NCBI GenBank assembly: GCA_028711965.1
Contig: JAQTRD010000042.1
Span: 1 to 5,234, forward strand
Length of the DNA stretch: 5,234 nucleotides
Reading direction: 5' to 3'
DNA from: Candidatus Colwelliibacteriota bacterium
GTDB taxonomy: Bacteria > Patescibacteriota > Minisyncoccia > UBA6257 > Colwellbacteraceae
The position numbers and the translations under genes were made by a program. Below the pieces are notes generated by a model. That model did no database searches. It saw only the letters and a list, made by a program, of their open reading frames with translations, and was not told where the DNA came from. Shown piece after piece: positions 1 to 5,234 of the stretch. How positions within the stretch are numbered: position 1 is the first letter of the stretch; each line of letters starts with the position of its first letter.

Positions 1-1
1 C

Positions 2-49
2 GATACGGTAATAAATTTGCCGTATTTCATTCCTGAATTTTTTTACGAT
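2..49 (-). other. Possible out-of-frame continuation of the glycosyltransferase, running off the left edge
   Basis: Just before the TAA at 43-45, the -1 frame is open from 49 to the window edge and reads IVKKFRNEIRQIYYRI. A basic stretch of this kind is what normally follows the last membrane helix before the soluble C-terminal part in this family. A single missing base between about 48 and 51 would join the two frames as ...ILSAV-x-VKKF. The frame after the TAA itself is also open (KNSG, then an ATG at 28-30). A separate downstream gene starting there is the alternative, but AGGA directly abuts that ATG, which is poor spacing. Only 16 codons are visible, so this is suggestive at most. Confidence 0.35.
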
Positions 50-1386
50 ACTGCTGAAAGGATATATATTAGGGGTAGTATGGGCATTAAGTGGCGAATG
101 CCTATATTCAAGGGGCTTCTTATGCTTATCACGGAATAAATTACGATAAATGCGACGCAGGAGAATTCGGTAAAATTCATTCCGAGATAATCTACTATTC
201 TTTTTCCTATCGTTGCAGCCGGTTTTTTAAAGAAGCGTATTTTCGCAAGGGCAATTCCCAGTATTGCCAGTAAAAGAAGGGGAAGAGGCTCTTTTAAGGC
301 GTATATTACCGGGAAATACGCTCTCCATCCTCCAGCAGAGACTTCGCCCATAAAGTAGCCTGTATTTCCTCCAGACGCGCGCTGAGTGACCATCAAGAAT
401 CCCAGCATATATTGGGCATATGGCCGCAAGATAGGGCTTCCTGCCATTTTTATCGTCAGTTCCGCCGGGCATCTGGCAGAAAGTTTAGCGCAGGCGGACT
501 CATCCGGCCCTCCCGCCGCCGATGCCAGAATGTACTTAGTGTCCGCGACTTGGCGCTCTATGGGATAATTTCGAGTTGTTATGAAATAGACGGGATACAT
601 CAAGAGATACCCGATTACGACAATAGCGGTAAAGTTTCTTATCTGAATCCATACTTCGCCTAAGAATGCCTTTAATTTTTGACTGCCTCCGGTTCTTATC
701 GCTTTAGCTGTTCCATAGATGGCAGACAGTAGTACGAAATAAGGCAGAAGAAGAAACAGGGAAAATTTGAGAAGTTGCGCTATTCCAAAGAATATTCCGG
801 CAAGCGTTATATTCCTGATTGTCGGCTTTTCGAGGGACTTAACGAAAAAATATGTCGATGCGACGACTCCGAATGCGGCGCCGATGTCCGTTGTCACGAG
901 GTGTCCGTGAGCCAAAAAATTTGGAGAAAGCGCAACTGCCGCAGCAGGCAAAAGGGCCCATTTTTCACCCATAATCTCTTTTGACCAAACGAAAGTGATA
1001 ACAATAAGAAGAAGGGCTAGGATCATCGGCCCGATTCGCGATAGCTGGATGATCGCGTCCGCGTCGTTGCTTGATTGATATATGAAGGCTGTCCCCATAT
1101 CCCACTGGCCGTTTACATATTCTGTCCAAGCAGGGATATTTGTCGGAAAATTGAATCCGTGAATAAAAAGAGGAATGGCGCTCAATATTTTTACGAGGGG
1201 AGGATGTTCGGGATTCAAGCGGTAGTCTCGCTCGGCCACGTACGCGTATCCGGAAGGTATGTGGGCCAACTCGTCCATAGTCGCGGACTCTCTGACTGAC
1301 GAGTTGATCATAAGTCCGAGAGATACGGCCATAATGACCGCGAGAATTATTTTAGCCAAATGGCCTTTTGGATTTTCGGATTTCAT
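43..1386 (-). CDS. GT-C family membrane glycosyltransferase (GT39 / PMT-like), probably truncated at the C-terminus
   Basis: Polytopic inner-membrane protein of 447 residues, likely transferring a sugar from a polyprenyl-phosphate donor to an unknown acceptor on the outer face of the membrane. Visible features are a first membrane helix at about 11-28, then an exposed loop with Asp38-Glu39 in MDELAHIPSGY (the usual place of the GT-C catalytic acid) and NPEHPPL at 58-64. Further hydrophobic segments lie near 117-134, 144-160, 165-183, 193-225, 251-270, 358-381, 405-421 and 427-444. GWRAYFPVIYALKEPLPL (353-370) and GIRHLMP (428-434) are landmarks of this family. Cys299 and Cys306 lie in a predicted loop. 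The start chosen is the ATG at 1386, just before the first helix. The frame stays open upstream to 1503, but those 39 residues are hydrophilic and lie antisense to the next gene. Relatives as I recall them continue well beyond the RHLMP helix, so the end at 43 looks premature. Donor and acceptor cannot be told from sequence. Confidence 0.82.
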   Translation of the reverse strand: MKSENPKGHLAKIILAVIMAVSLGLMINSSVRESATMDELAHIPSGYAYVAERDYRLNPEHPPLVKILSAIPLFIHGFNFPTNIPAWTEYVNGQWDMGTAFIYQSSNDADAIIQLSRIGPMILALLLIVITFVWSKEIMGEKWALLPAAAVALSPNFLAHGHLVTTDIGAAFGVVASTYFFVKSLEKPTIRNITLAGIFFGIAQLLKFSLFLLLPYFVLLSAIYGTAKAIRTGGSQKLKAFLGEVWIQIRNFTAIVVIGYLLMYPVYFITTRNYPIERQVADTKYILASAAGGPDESACAKLSARCPAELTIKMAGSPILRPYAQYMLGFLMVTQRASGGNTGYFMGEVSAGGWRAYFPVIYALKEPLPLLLLAILGIALAKIRFFKKPAATIGKRIVDYLGMNFTEFSCVAFIVIYSVISIRSPLNIGIRHLMPILPLIYILSAVS

Positions 1387-1392
1387 ACCTGT

Positions 1393-1398
1393 TATTAT
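1393..1398 (+). promoter_or_regulatory. -10-like box of the DUF4258-like gene, overlapping the opposite -10
   Basis: TATTAT (five of six to TATAAT) ends 7 nt before the ATG at 1406, mirroring the 7-nt gap on the other strand. The predicted start is about 1405, which would also give a leaderless mRNA. The -35 is poor: TTGGAT at 1368-1373 matches only TTG and would need a 19-nt spacer. The case rests on the -10, the lack of any Shine-Dalgarno and the symmetry with the minus-strand promoter. Confidence 0.4.
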
Positions 1399-1422
1399 AT
1401 AACCTATGGCTCTTTCTTTCAC
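1394..1422 (-). promoter_or_regulatory. Promoter of the glycosyltransferase, leaderless
   Basis: On the minus strand GTGAAA (1417-1422, four of six to TTGACA) is followed by a 17-nt spacer and a perfect TATAAT (1394-1399). The predicted transcription start is about 1387, one base before the ATG at 1386, so the mRNA would carry essentially no leader. No Shine-Dalgarno with useful spacing is present: only AGGT touches the ATG. The -35 box lies inside the first codons of the divergent DUF4258-like gene. Confidence 0.55.
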
Positions 1423-1711
1423 GACCCACTCCCGGTTTAAAATGCGCGAATACGGCCTATCGGAAAGCCGTGTCAAAAGGGTGATTAATTCCCCTCTGCG
1501 CATAGAAGAGGGAATAGCTCCCGGAACGGCTGCAATGATGAAGCCGGCTGGAACCTCGAAGCATCCTTACGAAGTGTGGGTAATGGTCTCAAGGGATGGA
1601 GTGGACAAGAGAATAGTTTCTGCTTGGAAATATCCGGGGCATACTAAGCCAGGGGAACCGCTTCCCAGAGAAATCGTATTTGAGTTGCGCGAAGCATTGG
1701 AAGCGTCCTAA
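1406..1711 (+). CDS. DUF4258-like small protein, hypothetical
   Basis: Soluble basic protein of 101 residues with no signal peptide or membrane helix. The N-terminal pattern THSRFKMREYGLSESRVKRVI (residues 7-27: His8, Arg10, Met13, Arg14, Gly17, Ser19) resembles the DUF4258 pattern of His, then R-M-x-x-R/Y-G-[IL]-S, then an amphipathic helix ending in a proline (Pro30). A beta-rich second half follows, with EVWVMVSRDG (56-65) and RIVSAWKYPG (69-78), then TKPGEPLP (80-87). Small proteins with this ending recur in Parcubacteria-type genomes as I remember them. DUF4258 proteins have been compared with RelE/BrnT-type toxin folds, but function is not established and no antitoxin partner lies alongside. 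The ATG at 1406 is preferred over Met13 (1442) because it keeps the His8 motif and sits 7 nt after a -10 box. murD begins 37 bp downstream. Alternatives are a nucleic-acid-binding or regulatory protein. Confidence 0.7.
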   Translation: MALSFTTHSRFKMREYGLSESRVKRVINSPLRIEEGIAPGTAAMMKPAGTSKHPYEVWVMVSRDGVDKRIVSAWKYPGHTKPGEPLPREIVFELREALEAS

Positions 1712-1726
1712 CGGGCAAGGTATACT
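1697..1726 (+). promoter_or_regulatory. Promoter of the Mur ligase gene, inside and just after the upstream gene
   Basis: TTGGAA (1697-1702, four of six) is followed by an 18-nt spacer and TATACT (1721-1726, five of six). The -35 lies in the last codons of the DUF4258-like gene. The predicted start near 1733 would give a leader of about 16 nt that still contains the AAAGGA ribosome binding site. A second -10-like TATAAT at 1730-1735 has no recognisable -35. Readthrough from the upstream gene is also possible over so short a gap. Confidence 0.4.
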
Positions 1727-1736
1727 ATTTATAATG

Positions 1737-1742
1737 AAAGGA
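1737..1742 (+). promoter_or_regulatory. Ribosome binding site that fixes the murD start at 1749
   Basis: AAAGGA lies 6 nt before the ATG at 1749. This favours that start over the ATG at 1734, five codons upstream in the same frame, and over the 1680 ATG, which overlaps the preceding gene. The ATG at 1734 has no ribosome binding site but lies about 1 nt from the predicted transcription start, so near-leaderless initiation there cannot be excluded. Confidence 0.6.
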
Positions 1743-1748
1743 CGAATT

Positions 1749-3185
1749 ATGGATGCGCTCAAGAAGTCTCCGCGCATTCACGTATTGGGTATCGCCGGAC
1801 AAGAAGGAAGGGCTGTTTTCGATTTTTTCCTCAAAGAAGGCATAAAGACGATAGGGCATGAAAATACTCCGGAATCGGATTTTAAATCAAGATTCTTAAG
1901 CTACTCCGACGCTTATTCAAAAGAAGAAGCCGAAGATATGGCTGACAGGTTTATTAATTCCGGATCGGATATTCATTTTTCGGACAGGTATTTGTCGGAT
2001 GTAGAAAAAGGAGATGCAGTAATAGTTCCGCAGGCGTATAGACGATACCCGATAAACAAATCCTTGATCTCAATGGCGGAGTCGGGCGATATTGCCCTTT
2101 TTCAGGCAATAGAACTCGCTTTTGACATCGCTCCCTGTATTACGATCGGCGTTACCGGCACGGCCGGAAAATCGACAACAGCTTCTCTTATAGAAAAGAT
2201 AATTTCTTCTTCCGGTAAAAAACTGTACTTTTCCGGAAACGACAGGGAAGATAAATGGGATTTTAACGAATTAAAAAAAATCGGGCCGGACGGATTTGCT
2301 CTCTTTGAAATTTCCCATAGGCACCTGATTGATCTTAAGTCCTCTCCCGATATTGCCGTTATAACGAACATCTATCCGCATCACCTCGACGATGCCGGCT
2401 CTTTCGAGAAGTATATGGATTTGAAAAAGAATATCATTCGCTATCAGAAAGAGGGCGACCGAGCCGTCGTTAATTATTCTCTGATTGAATCAGGCGCTAT
2501 AAAAACCGAAGACACGGCCGCGGAGATCTTCTCTTTTGGCGGGCCGGAAGGCGTTTCGCCTGTCTTCATAAAGGACGGAAATATTCTTATGGATGGCGGA
2601 AAGCAGAAAATTATTTCTATTGAAGAACTGCCTTTTCGCGGAGAACATAATATCCAAAACGCCCTTGCCGCAACGACTGCCGTATCGTCTATCTTTTCCG
2701 CAGACGACATAAGAAGAGGACTCCTTTCTTGGAAGCCTCTTAAGTATCGACAAGAGGTGATATGGTCAGACGGAGAGCGATCCGTTATAAACGACGGCAA
2801 GTCGAGCGATCCTTTGGCGACAATAGAGGCGGTGCGAGCAGTGCCAGATATTTCCGTTCTTGTAATCGGCGGTGTTCGCGAAGGAATGAAGAGTGGAGAC
2901 TTTGTTCCTTTGGCAGAAGAAATAGCAAAAAGTTCTGTGAAAACGATTATTATTTATGGCCGATCAAAGGACGAGATCGGCGCCGATTTCGCATCTATCA
3001 CAGAGAGAGATATAAAAGTTTTTTCCTTTGACAGTTATAAGGATGCTTTTCAAAAGGCCTTTGAGTCCCATAAGTCTGGATCGCTGGTTTTTTCGCCTGC
3101 TTGCCAGAGTTTTGACGGATTTAGAGATTTTAGAGAAAGAGGAGAGGCGTGGAATGCGGCCGTTGCGACACAATATAAGGGGTAG
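1749..3185 (+). CDS. murD: Divergent MurD-type Mur ligase (UDP-N-acetylmuramoyl-L-alanine--D-glutamate ligase)
   Basis: Cytoplasmic ligase of 478 residues that in this family adds D-glutamate to UDP-MurNAc-L-alanine using ATP. The N-terminal domain starts with a Rossmann-like IHVLGIAGQEG (10-20). The central ATPase domain has the P-loop GVTGTAGKST (134-143), FEISHRHL (186-193) and NIYPHHLD (207-214). Lys226 or Lys227 falls at the place of the carbamylated lysine, and GEHNIQN (298-304) is the G-x-H-N-x-x-N motif. The C-terminal domain has INDGKSSDPLAT (347-358), VIGGVREGMKSGDF (372-385) and SPACQSFDGFRDFRERG (449-465); the last is a MurD hallmark. Several motif positions depart from consensus: TAGKST for TNGKST, SHRH for SSFQ, PHHLD for PDHLD and NDGKSS for NDSKAT. 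Length is modestly above E. coli MurD (438). The gene stands alone, away from any division and cell-wall cluster. MurD is the best fit, although a different acceptor or added amino acid is possible. No frameshift is seen. Confidence 0.85.
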   Translation: MDALKKSPRIHVLGIAGQEGRAVFDFFLKEGIKTIGHENTPESDFKSRFLSYSDAYSKEEAEDMADRFINSGSDIHFSDRYLSDVEKGDAVIVPQAYRRYPINKSLISMAESGDIALFQAIELAFDIAPCITIGVTGTAGKSTTASLIEKIISSSGKKLYFSGNDREDKWDFNELKKIGPDGFALFEISHRHLIDLKSSPDIAVITNIYPHHLDDAGSFEKYMDLKKNIIRYQKEGDRAVVNYSLIESGAIKTEDTAAEIFSFGGPEGVSPVFIKDGNILMDGGKQKIISIEELPFRGEHNIQNALAATTAVSSIFSADDIRRGLLSWKPLKYRQEVIWSDGERSVINDGKSSDPLATIEAVRAVPDISVLVIGGVREGMKSGDFVPLAEEIAKSSVKTIIIYGRSKDEIGADFASITERDIKVFSFDSYKDAFQKAFESHKSGSLVFSPACQSFDGFRDFRERGEAWNAAVATQYKG

Positions 3186-3240
3186 TCTCTATTTACTGTC
3201 TCTTATACTTTGAGATTTTATAAAGCTTAACCAGATTGCT
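3186..3240. other. AT-rich spacer after murD, no clear terminator
   Basis: Non-coding DNA between the murD stop and the uvrB -35 box. The only fold seen is TCTC pairing with GAGA before a short T-run (about 3200-3220), a 4-bp stem too weak to call a terminator. TATAAA at 3219-3224 has no partner -35. No LexA-type palindrome of the GAAC-N4-GTTC or CTG-N10-CAG kind was found. Confidence 0.5.
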
Positions 3241-3270
3241 TTGACATCTTGGGATATAAGTTGTTAAAGT
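3241..3270 (+). promoter_or_regulatory. Promoter of uvrB
   Basis: A perfect TTGACA (3241-3246) is followed by an 18-nt spacer and TAAAGT (3265-3270, four of six to TATAAT). The predicted transcription start is near 3277, giving a leader of about 41 nt. The strong -35 with a weak -10 might suit activation or modest basal expression. No SOS operator overlaps it, so damage control of the LexA type is not visible here. Confidence 0.55.
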
Positions 3271-3276
3271 ACGTCT

Positions 3277-3308
3277 ATACCCCTTATGAGGCGACAGGCA
3301 GGGGGTGT
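3277..3308 (+). promoter_or_regulatory. Leader stem-loop that can bury the uvrB ribosome binding site
   Basis: ATACCCCT (3277-3284) can pair with GGGGGTGT (3301-3308), giving eight base pairs including four consecutive G-C pairs and two G-U wobbles, with a loop of 16 nt (3285-3300). The right arm is the uvrB ribosome binding site itself. The hairpin would begin at the predicted first transcribed base, so it could limit translation, protect the 5' end, or do neither. Inferred from pairing only. Confidence 0.35.
3300..3307 (+). promoter_or_regulatory. Ribosome binding site of uvrB
   Basis: AGGGGGTG matches the extended AGGAGGTG Shine-Dalgarno with one A-to-G change that still allows a G-U pair with the 16S rRNA tail. 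It ends 10 nt before the ATG at 3318, slightly far but acceptable. No in-frame start lies between the site and that ATG, so the start is firm. Confidence 0.65.
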
Positions 3309-3317
3309 TTTCGCGTC

Positions 3318-5234
3318 ATGGATTTTAAACTTGTTTCCAATTTCAAACCGGATGGCGACCAGCCAAAAGCTATTGATTCCCTAGTTTCCGGACTAGAAAA
3401 AGGTCTTCACAAGCAGACCTTATTGGGAGTGACCGGATCCGGAAAAACATTCACGATAGCAAATGTCATCGAGCGGATTAACAAGCCGACTCTTATTATT
3501 GCCCATAACAAAACTTTGGCAGCCCAACTATGCAATGAGTTGCGCGACCTTTTTCCCCAAAATGCAGTCCATTATTTTGTTTCTTATTATGACTACTACC
3601 AGCCGGAAGCGTACATACCTTCGAGCGATACCTATATAGACAAGGAAGCGATGGTAAATGACGAAATCGACAAGCTTCGCCATGCAGCCACCACTTCTCT
3701 TTTAACGAGAAAGGATGTGGTAATAGTTGCGTCAGTATCGTGCATTTACGGGCTTGGGACTCCGGAAACATATGCTTCCCATATAATTCACATAAAAAAA
3801 GGAGACGAGTTTGATCGCAAAGAATTCATAAAAAGACTGATTAATATCCAATTCAGCCGGACAAATTCTGATCTTTCACGCGGATCGTTTCGCGTCCGCG
3901 GCGATAATTGGGAGATAATGCCGCCTAATGAGGAAATAATATACGGGTTTCGCGTGGAGGGAGGAATTGTCGGAGATATTTTTGTTACCGATCCGGTTGT
4001 CGGATACGATCCGGGAGTTACTCCTTTTGTCTCCGAAATAATTATTTCTCCCGCTAAACATTTCATCACAATCGATAAGGAAAGAGATATTGCCATAAAA
4101 AATATAAAAGAAGAATTGTCTGCGCGGCTTGTGGAACTTGAAAAAGAGGGAAAACTTTTGGAAGTAGAGAGGCTTGAAAGAAGAACTAAGGCGGATATCG
4201 CGATGATGAGAGAGGTTGGATATTGTAACGGCATTGAAAATTATTCAAGGCATCTTTCCGGCAGAAGGGCGGGGGAACCTCCCTCGACTCTCCTTGATTA
4301 TTTTCCGGGAAAATCGTCCGGGGGATTTTTAACTGTGATTGACGAGTCCCATGTTACAGTTCCGCAGATAAGGGGAATGTTTGAAGGGGATTCTTCAAGA
4401 AAGAGAACTCTTATCGAATACGGTTTTCGCCTTCCTTCCGCAGCGGATAACAGGCCTCTCAAGTACGGAGAATTTGAAGAAAGAGTGGGATCTGTGATAT
4501 ACACTTCCGCCACACCCGGAGAATACGAGAGGGAAGAAAGTGCCGCTGTCGTCGAACAGATTATCCGTCCTACCGGGCTTGTCGATCCTATATTGGATGT
4601 GCGTCCTGCAAAAGGACAAATAGCCGACCTTATTCCGAGAATAGAGGAAAGGGCGCGGCGGAAAGAAAGAACGTTGGTAACGACTCTTACGAAGAAGATG
4701 GCTGAAGACTTATCGGAATATCTTAAAAATTCCGGGCTAAAAGTGGCGTATCTTCATAGCGACGTAAAAACGCTGGACCGCATAAGGATACTGACAGGAT
4801 TAAGAAGGGGAGACTTTGATGCCCTTATCGGGGTGAATCTTTTAAGAGAAGGATTGGATCTTCCCGAGGTCTCTCTTGTGGCGATTCTTGACGCCGACAA
4901 GGAAGGATTTTTAAGAAACGAAACGTCTCTTATCCAAACAATAGGAAGAGCCGCCAGAAACGTTTCTGGAGAGGTGATTCTCTACGCGGATCAAATAACC
5001 AAGTCGGTCAAAAGAGCGGTTGAAGAAACGGATCGCCGGCGGAAGATTCAGGTGGAATACAATAAGAAGCACGGCATTATTCCGAAGACCATCGTGAAGG
5101 AGATAAAGGATATGCTGCCCGAAGCGGCCGAAACTCTTGAAATAGAGCTTGCGCCAATCGCAAAATCCTTGTCAGAGATGGAAAAACTTTTAAAGGTGAA
5201 AGAAAGGGAAATGAGATCCGCTTCGGATGACCTT
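3318..5234 (+). CDS. uvrB: Excinuclease ABC subunit B, 3' end beyond the window
   Basis: UvrB is the damage-verifying DEAD-like helicase subunit of nucleotide excision repair. UvrA loads it on DNA, where it opens the strands slightly using ATP and recruits UvrC for incision. 639 codons are visible with no stop. The opening DFKLVSNFKPDGDQPKAI is typical. Motif I is GVTGSGKT (37-44), and the tyrosine-rich base of the beta-hairpin is SYYDYYQPEAY (89-99; Tyr90, 91, 93 and 94), which clamps one strand. The UvrA-interaction domain occupies roughly 155-250. Motif II is DESH (342-345), followed later by VNLLREGLDLPEVSL and motif VI QTIGRAARN (540-548, with the two arginines expected to contact ATP). 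The C-terminal linker passes into a UVR domain starting near residue 617 (SEMEKLLKVKEREM...DDL), which contacts UvrC and is cut by the edge. Families run to about 660-680 residues, so perhaps 25-40 are missing. All catalytic residues are present and no frameshift is seen. Confidence 0.97.
   Translation, partial: MDFKLVSNFKPDGDQPKAIDSLVSGLEKGLHKQTLLGVTGSGKTFTIANVIERINKPTLIIAHNKTLAAQLCNELRDLFPQNAVHYFVSYYDYYQPEAYIPSSDTYIDKEAMVNDEIDKLRHAATTSLLTRKDVVIVASVSCIYGLGTPETYASHIIHIKKGDEFDRKEFIKRLINIQFSRTNSDLSRGSFRVRGDNWEIMPPNEEIIYGFRVEGGIVGDIFVTDPVVGYDPGVTPFVSEIIISPAKHFITIDKERDIAIKNIKEELSARLVELEKEGKLLEVERLERRTKADIAMMREVGYCNGIENYSRHLSGRRAGEPPSTLLDYFPGKSSGGFLTVIDESHVTVPQIRGMFEGDSSRKRTLIEYGFRLPSAADNRPLKYGEFEERVGSVIYTSATPGEYEREESAAVVEQIIRPTGLVDPILDVRPAKGQIADLIPRIEERARRKERTLVTTLTKKMAEDLSEYLKNSGLKVAYLHSDVKTLDRIRILTGLRRGDFDALIGVNLLREGLDLPEVSLVAILDADKEGFLRNETSLIQTIGRAARNVSGEVILYADQITKSVKRAVEETDRRRKIQVEYNKKHGIIPKTIVKEIKDMLPEAAETLEIELAPIAKSLSEMEKLLKVKEREMRSASDDL

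Noticed and set aside
1387..1503. Thirty-nine-residue N-terminal extension of the glycosyltransferase, starting at 1503
   Set aside because: It lies antisense to the DUF4258-like gene, is hydrophilic and precedes a natural start just before the first membrane helix. A TATAAT box falls between it and the chosen ATG.
1680..1748. Longer murD start at 1680 overlapping the upstream gene
   Set aside because: The extra residues are not Mur-like, and a well-spaced AAAGGA points to the ATG at 1749.
2102..2800. Minus-strand open frames inside murD
   Set aside because: They are antisense shadows, with no recognisable domain and no start signals.
3200..3220. Possible terminator after murD
   Set aside because: Only a 4-bp A/T-containing stem with a short T-run; too weak to support.
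3286..3396. Small upstream open frame beginning ATGAGG in the uvrB leader and overlapping the uvrB start
   Set aside because: No ribosome binding site precedes it, its peptide is nondescript and it reads through the uvrB Shine-Dalgarno out of frame. Most likely chance.
3788..4234. 148-residue minus-strand open frame
   Set aside because: It lies wholly inside uvrB, is low-complexity and serine-rich, and is the antisense shadow of an unmistakable gene.

Overview
This 5.2 kb window holds four protein-coding genes in an ordinary chromosomal setting. From the left they are a minus-strand membrane glycosyltransferase (GT-C / GT39-like), then three plus-strand genes: a small DUF4258-like protein, a divergent MurD-type Mur ligase, and uvrB, which runs off the right edge. 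There is no RNA gene, insertion sequence, CRISPR array or phage gene. The sequence style suggests a member of the Patescibacteria (Candidate Phyla Radiation, Parcubacteria-like). The reasons are the short gaps, a divergent orphan murD, a small DUF4258-type protein and a GT-C enzyme of a kind common in those genomes. This placement comes from recalled family resemblance, not from a search. The standard genetic code fits: the three visible stops are TAA, TAA and TAG, and no long frame needs TGA to be read through.

Layout. The glycosyltransferase (43-1386, minus) and the DUF4258-like gene (1406-1711, plus) diverge from a 19-bp gap (1387-1405). That gap holds overlapping -10-like hexamers on both strands, each exactly 7 nt from an ATG and neither accompanied by a Shine-Dalgarno, so both genes look leaderless. 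murD (1749-3185) follows the DUF4258 gene after 37 bp and has its own apparent promoter and ribosome binding site. A 132-bp gap (3186-3317) carries a promoter with a perfect TTGACA. It also carries a leader that can fold into a stem-loop burying the uvrB ribosome binding site. uvrB (3318 to the edge) has all its catalytic motifs and lacks only the end of its C-terminal UVR domain.

The genes share no single pathway. The glycosyltransferase and MurD both concern the cell envelope (lipid-linked sugar transfer and peptidoglycan precursor synthesis), while UvrB belongs to nucleotide excision repair. The points most worth a second look are the compact divergent leaderless promoter, the probable frameshift that cuts the glycosyltransferase short, the altered motifs in MurD, and the uvrB leader hairpin. 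I found no convincing undescribed multi-gene system.
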